Shown in pieces: positions 1-8,608 of a DNA stretch of 57,588 nucleotides; position 1 is the stretch's first letter, and every line of letters begins with the position of its first letter. The position numbers and the translations under genes are program-made. The notes below the pieces were generated by a model that was not told where the DNA came from, did not search any database, and was given only the letters and a program-made list of their open reading frames with translations. This DNA comes from Rhodospirillaceae bacterium (GTDB lineage Bacteria; Pseudomonadota; Alphaproteobacteria; Thalassobaculales; Thalassobaculaceae), in contig PBMU01000020.1 of assembly GCA_002722775.1 (NCBI GenBank), positions 1-57,588 of the forward strand, read 5' to 3'.

Positions 1-699
1 GAGAAGCGAAATGTCGAGATCATAAAGCGTCTAGTGACTGGCCCACGTGGCGTGTTCTTGGATGTAGGGGCTAATTTTGGCAACCATACGGTTTTTCTCG
101 CCGACAGTTTTGACCGAGTGGTGGCCTTCGAGCCAAATCCGCCAACTATCAAGCGGTTGCGCCGAAACTTGGAGTTAAACGATCTCGATCACGTGAGTGT
201 GTTAGAGTTTGGCCTATCCGACCAGGATACAGAACTGCCCTTCCATGGCGAGGTTGGTACAAACCCGGGCGCATCACGTTTCCTGGAAAATGCTCCGTCC
301 GCAACAACCTTCCTGTCGGTGCGTCGGGGGGACGGTGTGGTTAAGGAGTTTGCCCTGTCACCGGTCCGGGCTATCAAGGTCGATGTCGAGGGTCATGAGG
401 AACAGGTTATCGCGGGGCTTGCCGATACAATCTTTTTTGACCGACCCCTGGTCATTTTTGAGTGGGACTCCGCCCGCAACGGGACGGGCTGTTTCGAGAA
501 GCTTGCAGATTACCATTTTTTCACACAACCCTGGGAGCTGTCGGGCGGAAGAGCCTGGCGGCCATTCGCACGGGGCTTTGATGCGGCCCGGCCTCCGCGG
601 CTCGTCCCCGTGCGCGTCGAGAACCTCGCTGGTCGCTATGTCAGCATGGTCGTTGCCATTCCTGAGGAAAAAATGGAGGGCGTTAGCGACTTGCTCTAG
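1..699 (+). CDS. FkbM family SAM-dependent methyltransferase (5' end outside window)
   Basis: The frame is open to the left edge, so the gene starts upstream and the GTG at 34 is probably internal. The visible part begins in the Rossmann fold with the SAM-binding segment GVFLDVGANFGNHT, followed by VVAFEPNP and later AIKVDVEGHEEQVI. This spacing is typical of FkbM methyltransferases, which O-methylate sugars or lipid-linked glycans. The C-terminal part is less conserved. The role is inferred to be surface glycan or secondary-metabolite methylation, since other surface-carbohydrate genes lie elsewhere in the window. The stop overlaps the stop of the convergent SDR gene by 4 bases, so neither gene has a separate terminator. 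Confidence 0.85.
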   Translation, partial: EKRNVEIIKRLVTGPRGVFLDVGANFGNHTVFLADSFDRVVAFEPNPPTIKRLRRNLELNDLDHVSVLEFGLSDQDTELPFHGEVGTNPGASRFLENAPSATTFLSVRRGDGVVKEFALSPVRAIKVDVEGHEEQVIAGLADTIFFDRPLVIFEWDSARNGTGCFEKLADYHFFTQPWELSGGRAWRPFARGFDAARPPRLVPVRVENLAGRYVSMVVAIPEEKMEGVSDLL

Positions 700-1403
700 G
701 CCCTGCCTATCGACATACCGCCGCAGACATGAAGAACCTGCCCATTAACGAAGCCGGAGCGTCCATCGAGTAGGAAGCTCACGGCATTGGCGATGTCGTC
801 TGGTCGTCCGAAACGCCCTACTGGAACTGACCGGCGAACCAGCTCGTAAGTCTCTTTTGAATAGGCTCCGCGCAGCATATCGGTATCAATAGGGCCAGGG
901 GCAATCACGTTGGCCGTTATCCCAGCAGGGGCAAGTTCCATCGCCCAGGTTTTGGCGAGACCAACCACAGCGGCCTTGCTGGCTGCATAAATTGAAAGGT
1001 TTGGGATGCCGACGATAGCCCGACTCGCAATGTTGACGATGCGGCCGAACCCTGCCTGTTTCATATCAGGAACGGTGGCTTTGGCACATTGGAGTGCTAT
1101 CCGGGTGTTAATCCGAATTACTTTGTCAAATGTCGAAAGGTCGGTTTCCTCGACCGCCGAGACCTCCGATATCCCCACATTGTTTACCAATCGGGTGACA
1201 CGGTTCTTTTTCCGCAGTTCGTCCAACGCCTCCGATGTTGCGGCCTCGTCTGAGAGATCGACGTGAACAAATTGCACGGCACCTGGGTTTTCTGACTCTA
1301 ATACGTCGAATTGAACAACGGTGTGGCCGTCCGCCGTCAGACGCTCGCAGATGCCTCGACCGATATTGCGCGATCCTCCGGTTACTAGGACACAATCCTT
1401 CAC
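696..1403 (-). CDS. SDR family oxidoreductase (3-oxoacyl-ACP reductase-like)
   Basis: This is a 235-residue classical short-chain dehydrogenase/reductase. It has the nucleotide-binding TGGSRNIGRG motif at the N terminus, the NNVG motif after strand 4 and the YAASK catalytic Tyr-Lys pair. Length and motif order match FabG-like NAD(P)H oxidoreductases, and the substrate cannot be read. The GTG start is supported by a strong AGGAGG six bases upstream. It is divergent from the acyl-CoA carboxylase gene, so the two may share the 1404-1571 promoter region. It may act on a ketone or alcohol intermediate related to the carboxylase substrate, but this is inferred from position only. Confidence 0.9.
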   Translation of the reverse strand: MKDCVLVTGGSRNIGRGICERLTADGHTVVQFDVLESENPGAVQFVHVDLSDEAATSEALDELRKKNRVTRLVNNVGISEVSAVEETDLSTFDKVIRINTRIALQCAKATVPDMKQAGFGRIVNIASRAIVGIPNLSIYAASKAAVVGLAKTWAMELAPAGITANVIAPGPIDTDMLRGAYSKETYELVRRSVPVGRFGRPDDIANAVSFLLDGRSGFVNGQVLHVCGGMSIGRA

Positions 1404-1571
1404 CTAACCCTCCTAAATTTTTTCTGCGATGCTAGAACTGTCTTGATTCAAGTTCCATCGTGTCGTTGTGACAACTCGCGAATATCAGACACCTGGGTTG
1501 CGCTCAGGTTGTTTAAACTGAAACAGGCGGCTTACGTTGTGACTAGTGAAATCCGTGAAGAGAATCTGGTC

Positions 1572-4500
1572 ATGAAGCATCTCCTGATCGCAAACCGAGG
1601 TGAAATAGCGATCCGTATTGCCCAGACCGCTGCCGATGTAGGATCGGTGACGACGGCAATCCATGCAGAGGACGACGCAGATTCTTTGCATATCCGACGA
1701 ACTGATAATGCAATTGGCCTGCCGGGCACCGGACCGGCGGCCTACCTCGATATTGGGAGCGTGATTGCGGCGGCGCGTGATGCCGGAGCGGATGCGATTC
1801 ATCCAGGGTACGGCTTCCTCAGTGAAAATTCGAACTTCGCAAGTGCGGTCGTTGACGCTGGTCTGATCTTCGTTGGTCCAAGTGCAGAGGCGCTGGCCCT
1901 ATTTGGGGACAAGTTGCGGGCACGGGAGCATGCGGCTTTAGTTGGTGTCCCCGTTTTGACCGGAAGCGAGGGCCCTTTGGATACCCATGGCGCGCGAGAT
2001 TTCCTCAAAAATCTAGGGACTGGCGGAGCGATCATGATCAAGGCGGTGACCGGTGGCGGCGGGCGCGGGATGCGCGCAGTCCGAGCTCCCTCAGAGGTCG
2101 CGGAGGCGGTGGCTCGGTGTTCATCCGAGGCGGAGGTTGCCTTCGGCGACGGCACAGTCTATGCGGAGCAATTCATAGAGCAGGCCCGCCACGTTGAGGT
2201 GCAGGTAGCGGGTGATGGAAAGGGTCATGTTGTGGTTCTTGGCGATCGGGATTGCAGCTTGCAGCGCCAGCGTCAGAAGATAGTCGAGATCGCACCCGCA
2301 CCGGGTTTATCTGAGGAAAAGCGTCGCGCCCTTCATGGGCATGCACGCGAGTTGACAGCCCGGGCGGGTTACCTGGGCCTAGGTACAGTGGAGTTCCTAT
2401 TGGCGCCCGACGGGCAATATTTTTTCATTGAATTTAATGCCCGGCTGCAAGTCGAGCATACTGTCACCGAGGCGGTCACTGGGTTAGATCTTGTGCGAAT
2501 GCAGTTGGACATTGCGAACGGCGCGGACATAACAGGCTTGGAAATTCCGGCGCCTCGTGGCTCAGCCGTCCAGGCACGAGTTAATTTAGAGACCATGCAG
2601 CCTAATGGCGACGCTCGACCGTCCGGCGGCACGGTTTTGGTGTTCGAACCGCCCGCTGGTCCCGGGATCCGGATTGATCACTACGGTTATGCGGGTTACC
2701 GCACTAACCCCCGTTACGATGCATTGATAGCCAAGATGATTGTGCCCGTGGGGGAGGGGAAAGTTAACGAGGTGGCAGCTAAGACCCGCCGTGCGCTTGC
2801 CGCGTTTCGGCTCGAGGGTGTCAATTCCAATATCGGGTTTCTGGTGGCGTTGATGTCCCGAAAGGAATGGTACGACTTCAGCTTTGACGTTGATTTCGTT
2901 ACGCGTCTAGCGGGGGAACTGGTCGAGTCGGCTGATGGAATGGGTATCGGAGAGGCGCTTGCAAATACGGAGACAGCCTCACACGCCCGGCTCGCTGGAG
3001 CCAAGATCGACGCAGCGGACCCGCTTGCTGTGCTCGATCATGGTAAATCCGGTAAGGTGACAAACGTCAGCGAGTCTAGTGTCGTTGTCGACGAACTTGA
3101 TGGTCATATCCTGCGTGCGCCGATGCCAGGCGCGATCGTGAGTATCGATGTTGTTGAGGGAGATTCGGTTTGGGTCGGACGGGTAGTCATGATCATGGAT
3201 TCTATGAAAATGGAGCACGAAATCGCGGCACAAGTGAGCGGCGCGGTCTGGCGTGTCGATGTCTCCCCAGGCGACACGGTCTTCGAGGGTAGCCCGCTGC
3301 TCGTTATCGAAAAGGGCGAGGTCGCTTATGCAGATCATCAGGATAGAGACGAACTCGACCTCGATCATATCCGCGCCGACTTAGCTGAGGTGGAGGATCG
3401 CCGCGCACTCGGCTTCGACGAACAACGAGCGGAAGCCGTGGCCAAGCGACGGCGGACCAACTCGCGCACTGCTCGGGAGAATGTTGACGATTTGGTCGAC
3501 GAGGGTAGCTTCATCGAATACGGCCCTATGGTAGTTGCTGCCAGGCGTTCGCGCACACCGGTTGATGAGTTGATACGGCGCACTCCGGCTGATGGCCTGA
3601 TCGGTGGCATCGGGAAGATCAATGGTGACTTACTACCGGAAGCCGATACGCGTTGTATGGTGCTGTCATATGACTACATGGTCCTGGCCGGTACACAGGG
3701 GAAAAAAAATCACCAGAAGAAGGATCGCCTGTTCCGGCTGGCTGAGCAGTGGCGGTTGCCAGTTGTATTCTTGGCCGAGGGAGGCGGTGGTCGGCCGGGC
3801 GACACGGACGGATTTTACTCAGGCAACCTACACACGCCCGCCTTCCATCTGTGGGGAAAATTGAGCGGTAACGCGCCGATGGTGGGGATCGCGTCGGGGC
3901 GGTGTTTCGCGGGCAATGCGGTAATCCTTGGCTGTTGCGATGTGACCATTGCTACAGAAAACGCGACCATAGGTATGGGCGGACCGGTGATGATCGAGGG
4001 TGGTGGGCTCGGCATATTCCGGCCCGAGGAGGTTGGTCCAGCGAACGTGATGCGAAGGAACGGGGTGATTGACATTGCGGTCGCCGATGAGGTCGAAGCC
4101 GTCGCTGCAGCCAAGAAATACCTCTCTTACTTTCAAGGTCCATTCTCTGATTGGTCGGTTCATGACCAGCGCTTGCTCCGTCATGTAGTGCCGGAGAGCC
4201 GCTTGCGGGTTTATGATGTGCGCCGGGCGATTGAGCTGATCGCCGATGTCGACTCTGTCCTTGAGCTTCGCCGTGATTTTGGGATCGGAATGATTACTGC
4301 GCTCGCCCGGGTTGAGGGGCGCCCAGTTGGCATCTTCGCCAATAATCCTAGACATATAGGTGGTGCGATCGATTCTGAGGCCGCTGACAAAGCGGCGCGC
4401 TTTATGCAACTCTGCGACGCGCATGACCTGCCAATAGTCTCACTCTGTGACACGCCCGGCAATATGGTTGGACCGGAAGCGGAAAAGACAGGGTTGGTGC

Positions 4501-4925
4501 GCCATTGCTGTAGGCTCTACGTGATTGGCGCTAATATAACGGTGCCGGTCTTTACTATCGTGCTGCGTAAGGCTTATGGGCTTGGCGCCCAGGCGATGGC
4601 TGGTGGCGGATTTCATGCACCGTTTTTCGCAATCTCGTGGCCGACGGGAGAGTATGGTGGCATGGGTCTTGAGGGCTCGGTAAAGCTAGGTTTTCGGGAC
4701 AAACTGGAGGCTATCGAGGATGTTGGCAAACGCCGCGAGGCCTACGAGAAAATGGTTGCCGAGGCCTATGAACGAGGTAAGGCGCTCAATACCGCTTCGC
4801 TGTTTGAGATAGATGACGTGATTGACCCAGCTGACACGCGTCGCTGGATTGTTGCAGGCCTAGAGGCCATTCCACCCCGTCCCGCGGGTGCGGAGAAGAA
4901 ACGCCCGTGGGTGGATACGTGGTAA
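1572..4925 (+). CDS. single-chain biotin-dependent acyl-CoA carboxylase
   Basis: About 1117 residues from the ATG at 1572. The ORF track starts at 1443, but MKHLLIANRGEIAIRIA is the canonical biotin carboxylase N terminus and the upstream residues do not look coding. The order is: biotin carboxylase (about 1-445, with ATP-grasp loop TGGGGRGMR and FNARLQVEH); a biotin carrier domain with DSMKMEHE, where the biotinyl lysine is about residue 546; then a carboxyltransferase domain (about 600-1110, including LAEGGGGRPGDTD). One chain therefore holds all activities needed to carboxylate an acyl-CoA (acetyl, propionyl or a branched/terpenoid CoA). Such fusions differ from the multi-subunit housekeeping Acc enzyme, so this is likely a catabolic or specialised carboxylase. 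The carrier motif has Ser where Ala is usual (SMKM for AMKM), a common variant. Confidence 0.93.
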   Translation: MKHLLIANRGEIAIRIAQTAADVGSVTTAIHAEDDADSLHIRRTDNAIGLPGTGPAAYLDIGSVIAAARDAGADAIHPGYGFLSENSNFASAVVDAGLIFVGPSAEALALFGDKLRAREHAALVGVPVLTGSEGPLDTHGARDFLKNLGTGGAIMIKAVTGGGGRGMRAVRAPSEVAEAVARCSSEAEVAFGDGTVYAEQFIEQARHVEVQVAGDGKGHVVVLGDRDCSLQRQRQKIVEIAPAPGLSEEKRRALHGHARELTARAGYLGLGTVEFLLAPDGQYFFIEFNARLQVEHTVTEAVTGLDLVRMQLDIANGADITGLEIPAPRGSAVQARVNLETMQPNGDARPSGGTVLVFEPPAGPGIRIDHYGYAGYRTNPRYDALIAKMIVPVGEGKVNEVAAKTRRALAAFRLEGVNSNIGFLVALMSRKEWYDFSFDVDFVTRLAGELVESADGMGIGEALANTETASHARLAGAKIDAADPLAVLDHGKSGKVTNVSESSVVVDELDGHILRAPMPGAIVSIDVVEGDSVWVGRVVMIMDSMKMEHEIAAQVSGAVWRVDVSPGDTVFEGSPLLVIEKGEVAYADHQDRDELDLDHIRADLAEVEDRRALGFDEQRAEAVAKRRRTNSRTARENVDDLVDEGSFIEYGPMVVAARRSRTPVDELIRRTPADGLIGGIGKINGDLLPEADTRCMVLSYDYMVLAGTQGKKNHQKKDRLFRLAEQWRLPVVFLAEGGGGRPGDTDGFYSGNLHTPAFHLWGKLSGNAPMVGIASGRCFAGNAVILGCCDVTIATENATIGMGGPVMIEGGGLGIFRPEEVGPANVMRRNGVIDIAVADEVEAVAAAKKYLSYFQGPFSDWSVHDQRLLRHVVPESRLRVYDVRRAIELIADVDSVLELRRDFGIGMITALARVEGRPVGIFANNPRHIGGAIDSEAADKAARFMQLCDAHDLPIVSLCDTPGNMVGPEAEKTGLVRHCCRLYVIGANITVPVFTIVLRKAYGLGAQAMAGGGFHAPFFAISWPTGEYGGMGLEGSVKLGFRDKLEAIEDVGKRREAYEKMVAEAYERGKALNTASLFEIDDVIDPADTRRWIVAGLEAIPPRPAGAEKKRPWVDTW

Positions 4926-5060
4926 GAAGGTGAGGTGTATTTGTGCTTCTTATCCCTGGATTTTGTCATCATCCTAGTATTGCAGTAACAGACGCGCCGT
5001 GACTGGGGTCACACGTGATCTGCTTCACAATTACAGGTGATAGATGAAGTTGCTATGTCT

Positions 5061-5084
5061 TGATCCATGGTTAACCATGGATCA
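5061..5084. repeat. perfect 24-bp palindrome overlapping an SDR stop codon
   Basis: TGATCCATGGTTAACCATGG followed by ATCA equals its own reverse complement over 24 bases. It lies between two convergent genes and contains the stop codon of the minus-strand SDR gene (5082-5084). As RNA it could form a hairpin of about 10 pairs with a TTAA tip. No T-tract follows on either strand, so it is not a classical intrinsic terminator. It may be an RNA 3'-end stabiliser or a protein-binding site. Confidence 0.6.
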
Positions 5085-5882
5085 CCCCGCGCGGGCCGTC
5101 ATGCCGCCGTCGATTACTATCTCTGTGCCAGTGACCCAGCGAGCTTCCTCACTCGCGAGATAAACAGCCGCGTTCGCGGTGTCACGCCCGTCTCCCATGA
5201 AACCAAGCGGGATACGCGCCAACCGCTGTTCCAAGAGTTTCCCGACATCACCACCGGCCCTTTGGTCAGCTAACCGGGCCTCGACTAGCGGCGTATGTAA
5301 TTGGCCTGGCACGACGGTGTTCACTCGGATCCCCTTGGGGGCATACTGCATGGCGATCACCTTCGACGTCTGGATGACGCCCGCCTTGGTCGCGGCATAG
5401 GCGATCTGGGCTGAACCGGTCCAGCGTAGTCCTGAGGTCGAGGCGACATTGACGATCGCTCCGTCCCTTTGCAACTCCATCAGCGGGAGTGTGTGCTTGC
5501 AAGTTAAGAAAACGCTTTTAAGATTTTTATCGACTTGTGCGTCCCAGACGTCCTCCGACATCTCGACGGGTCCGCCCGCGGCGGAACCGCCAACATTGTT
5601 GACCAAGATATCAACTCGCCCGTATTTCCTGGCGCAGGCGTCCACCATGGCCTTTACGGACGCGCTATCGGTCATGTCAGCGATGCAGGTCTCAAGTTTC
5701 ACGCCGAGTTTCGCTGTTCGCTCAACGGTTTCGTCGAGGGCGTCGGCCGAGCGGTCGACGGCGAAGACGGATGCCCCCTCTTCGACGAAGCGATAGGTGA
5801 TCGCGCGCCCATTGCCCCAGCCGGGACCGACACAACCTGCTCCAGTGACAATCACGATTTTCCCCTCCAGGCGTCCGGCCAT
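5082..5882 (-). CDS. SDR family oxidoreductase
   Basis: This 266-residue short-chain dehydrogenase/reductase has an N-terminal TGAGCVGPGWGNGRA segment, an extended glycine-rich cofactor loop. It also has NNVGGSA after strand 4, an active-site YAATK and a C-terminal VIDGGMTA, as in FabG-like enzymes. It is predicted to be a cytosolic NAD(P)-dependent alcohol/ketone oxidoreductase of unknown substrate. The ATG is preceded by GGAGAAAAAGG. It is divergent from the zinc alcohol dehydrogenase gene at 6052, and the two may act on related alcohols. The longer glycine loop is often seen in SDRs annotated for hydroxy-acid or dihydrodiol oxidation, which is a weak hint only. Confidence 0.9.
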   Translation of the reverse strand: MAGRLEGKIVIVTGAGCVGPGWGNGRAITYRFVEEGASVFAVDRSADALDETVERTAKLGVKLETCIADMTDSASVKAMVDACARKYGRVDILVNNVGGSAAGGPVEMSEDVWDAQVDKNLKSVFLTCKHTLPLMELQRDGAIVNVASTSGLRWTGSAQIAYAATKAGVIQTSKVIAMQYAPKGIRVNTVVPGQLHTPLVEARLADQRAGGDVGKLLEQRLARIPLGFMGDGRDTANAAVYLASEEARWVTGTEIVIDGGMTARAG

Positions 5883-6051
5883 ACCTTTTTCTCCGGTTTT
5901 TTTTGGATAAGGAAGATTATGGTGGTCTATTTGGCGAGACTAGTGTCGGCGCCATCGCCTCCGCGATCGTTTGGTCCGTCCCTTTACAACGCGCCACCAC
6001 GTCTGAAACAGTTCGTCGCATAGTTGCAACACTTATGGGAGCAAGGGTCTG

Positions 6052-7146
6052 ATGAAAGCTGCCGTCCTATACGAACCGAATACGCCGCTTGTGATCGAGG
6101 AGATCAACACCCGCAAGCCCCAGGCACATGAAGTACTTTTGCGCACCGCCGTGGCTGGGCTCTGCCATTCAGATTTGCACTTCATTGAAGGGCTCTACCC
6201 ACACCCTCTGCCCGTTGTTCTTGGCCATGAATCCGCCGGGATCGTTGAGGAAGTTGGCTCGGAGGTCACTTATGTTGAGCCGGGTGATCATGTGATCACC
6301 TGCCTTTCCGTGTTCTGTGGGACCTGCGAAAACTGTATGCAGGGCCGAACCGTGATCTGCACCAATACCGACGTGAAAATGACGCCGGGTCAATCGCGCC
6401 GGCTAGAGTGGAACAAGGCGGATCAGCTTCATACGGGCTTCAATTTGTCTTCCTTCGCCGAGCAGATGCTCGTGCACGAAAACGCTATCGTAAAGATTAA
6501 GAAGGACATGCCGCTCGACCGGGCGGCACTGATCGGTTGTGGTGTGATGACAGGCTTTGGTGCTGCTACCAAGACGGCCGCTATCAAGATGGGCGAAACG
6601 GTGGCGGTCGTGGGCTGTGGCGGAGTTGGAATCGCGGCGATCAACGGTGCTTATGTCGCGGGTGCCGCGCGGATAATCGCTATCGATACCAATCCCACAA
6701 AGCTGCAACTCGCCGCCAAGATCGGAGCTACCGACCTCATCAACCCGAATGATGGTGACCCGGTTGAGCGTATTAGGGACTTGACCAGCGGCGGTGTACA
6801 TCATGCAATTGAGTGCCTGGGATTGAAAAAGACAGCTGAGCAGTGTTTCGAGATGCTAGCTTTCGGTGGTACCGCGACCATTGTCGGCATGGTACCTTTC
6901 GGAGAGAAAATCGAGCTGCACGGCTTCGATTTTCTTCGAGAGCGCAAAGTCCAGGGTTCTTCGATGGGGTCGAACAATTTTCGCGTCGACATGCCTCGTA
7001 TGATCGAGCTCTATCATCAAGGTCGCTTGCATTTAGATGATTGGTTATCGGACAAAATTAAGCTGCATGAGATCAATGAGGGTTTTGCCGCTATGAAGGC
7101 TGGCAAGGTGGTTCGCACAGTTATCGACTTCGATGTTGCTGCTTGA
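6052..7146 (+). CDS. zinc-dependent alcohol dehydrogenase (MDR superfamily)
   Basis: At 364 residues it has the family-typical length. Catalytic zinc ligands are visible as C38, H59 with E60, and C163. A structural zinc site is formed by C89, C92, C95 and C103. The NAD-binding motif is VVGCGGVGIAA. Sequence style resembles class III-like or NDMA-type alcohol dehydrogenases, which oxidise primary alcohols or S-hydroxymethyl thiol adducts. The exact substrate is uncertain. A GGGAGCAAGGG region provides ribosome binding. A weak stem-loop with a T-rich tail follows the stop. Confidence 0.92.
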   Translation: MKAAVLYEPNTPLVIEEINTRKPQAHEVLLRTAVAGLCHSDLHFIEGLYPHPLPVVLGHESAGIVEEVGSEVTYVEPGDHVITCLSVFCGTCENCMQGRTVICTNTDVKMTPGQSRRLEWNKADQLHTGFNLSSFAEQMLVHENAIVKIKKDMPLDRAALIGCGVMTGFGAATKTAAIKMGETVAVVGCGGVGIAAINGAYVAGAARIIAIDTNPTKLQLAAKIGATDLINPNDGDPVERIRDLTSGGVHHAIECLGLKKTAEQCFEMLAFGGTATIVGMVPFGEKIELHGFDFLRERKVQGSSMGSNNFRVDMPRMIELYHQGRLHLDDWLSDKIKLHEINEGFAAMKAGKVVRTVIDFDVAA

Positions 7147-7158
7147 TCAAACAAATGG

Positions 7159-7190
7159 GGCTGGTCGATTTGCCGTGGCCAGTCTCTTTT
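7159..7190 (+). terminator. candidate weak intrinsic terminator after the alcohol dehydrogenase
   Basis: GGCTGG (7159-7164) pairs with CCAGTC (7179-7184) with one G-U pair, and TCTTTT follows. The stem is short and the loop long, so this is only a candidate. It sits 12 bases after the stop codon, before the convergent aminotransferase gene. Confidence 0.3.
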
Positions 7191-7295
7191 CATTGCCTTT
7201 GGTTTTGGTGGTATCGAAGGCGGTGCGTCTTTGGCTTATGGGCTACAGTGGTAATTGCATACCACCGTGCGGCCCAGTTGGCTCTGCTCCCTCTA

Positions 7296-8519
7296 TTATT
7301 TTAATGCTGCGCACGCCCTCTGAATACGGGTGCAGGCTTCCAAGAGTTCTTCCGTGCTGGAAGCATAGGAAATTCGGAAATGGGGCGAGACGCCATAGGC
7401 ATCGCCGTGGACAGTGGCCACATTTTCTGTCTCTAGCAGGTAGCTCACGAAATCGCGGTCATTCTGGATCACCTTGCCTTCCGGTGTTGTCTTGCCGATC
7501 AGGTTGGCACAACTCGGATAGACATAGAAGGCGCCCTTTGGCACTTGGCAGGACAATCCTGTCGTTTGATTGATCATAGAGACCACTAGATCGCGCCGTG
7601 CTTCAAACGACTTGGCGCGTTCTCGGATGAAATTCTTCGGTCCATTTAAAGCGGCTATTGCGGCGGCTTGTCCAACCGAGCTCGCACCAGAGGTTACCAG
7701 AGATTGGAGCTTGGTCATCTGTTTGACCATTCCGGCTGGTGCAGCGCCAAAGCCGACGCGCCAACCTGTCATCGCGTAGGCTTTTGAGACCCCATTCGCG
7801 ATCACCGTGCGGTCTCGTAAAGCTGGTTCGACGTTGGTTATGGTGGCGAACTTCACGCCATCGAAGGTGATATGCTCATAGATGTCGTCCATGATCACAC
7901 TGACATGTTCGTGGCGCAGCAGCACCTCGGCAATGAGCTTCAATTCCTCCGCTTCATAGACAACGCCCGTCGGATTATTGGGTGAGTTTAACAGCAGCCA
8001 TTTCGTTCGTGGTGTGATTGCGGCGTCGAGCTGCTCCGGTGTAATCTTGAAGTCTTGGTCGAGACCGCAAGCCACGGGAACTGGAACCCCGCCGACGAAC
8101 TTGATCATGTCGATATAAGCGACATAGAACGGTGCCGGCAGGATTACCTCATCGCCCTTGCCAGTGCCGGCTACTATCGCGTTGTAGATCACCTGTTTCG
8201 AACCGTTGCCGATGATTATCTCATCGCGACTGTAGTCTAGGCCGTTCTCGCGCTTGAACTTCTCTATTACCGCGTCCTTCAATTCAACACTGCCGCTGAT
8301 TGTTGTGTACTTTGTCTCACCTCTAAGTGCTGCAGCGTTGGCCGCTTCGATGATATGGCCGGGCGTGGGAAAATCCGGCTGCCCAGAACTCAATGGGATG
8401 ACGTCAACACCCTCTGCCTTCATTTCTCGGGCGCGTTGTGACATCATGGCGCTGGCCGACGTCTCGATCCGGTTCATGTGAACCGCAAACTTTATTTCTG
8501 GCACGTCGATTTCCCCCAT
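7296..8519 (-). CDS. class I/II PLP-dependent aminotransferase (aspartate aminotransferase-like)
   Basis: Fold-type I aminotransferase, up to 407 residues. Visible motifs are SSGQPDFPTP near the N terminus, NSPNNPTGVVYEA, the PLP-lysine segment VSKAYAMTGWRVGF, and a C-terminal arginine region (HFRISYASS) that binds the substrate carboxylate. It should transfer amino groups between an amino acid and 2-oxoglutarate or a similar keto acid. The start is uncertain. The ORF begins MGEIDVPEIKFAVHMNRIE, whereas the family usually begins near MNRIETSASAMM. A GTG at 8504 has GGGGGA upstream and is also plausible. It is divergent from hyuA with about 90 bases between, so a shared regulatory region with the hydantoinase pair is likely. 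Confidence 0.9.
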   Translation of the reverse strand: MGEIDVPEIKFAVHMNRIETSASAMMSQRAREMKAEGVDVIPLSSGQPDFPTPGHIIEAANAAALRGETKYTTISGSVELKDAVIEKFKRENGLDYSRDEIIIGNGSKQVIYNAIVAGTGKGDEVILPAPFYVAYIDMIKFVGGVPVPVACGLDQDFKITPEQLDAAITPRTKWLLLNSPNNPTGVVYEAEELKLIAEVLLRHEHVSVIMDDIYEHITFDGVKFATITNVEPALRDRTVIANGVSKAYAMTGWRVGFGAAPAGMVKQMTKLQSLVTSGASSVGQAAAIAALNGPKNFIRERAKSFEARRDLVVSMINQTTGLSCQVPKGAFYVYPSCANLIGKTTPEGKVIQNDRDFVSYLLETENVATVHGDAYGVSPHFRISYASSTEELLEACTRIQRACAALK

Positions 8520-8608
8520 GTGTTTGCTGCGTGTCAGATATTGCCGCCGGAGGATTGTCCTGTCACGGTTTGCTGCGACTGTCCATTGATCCCGAATGGA
8601 GTGGCGGC

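Noticed and set aside
5535-6023. 162-codon plus-strand ORF antisense to the SDR gene
   Set aside because: Shadow of the minus-strand SDR gene, without family likeness.
6283-6300. GGTGATCATGTGATCACC inverted repeat
   Set aside because: It lies inside the alcohol dehydrogenase coding region and is explained by its protein sequence.
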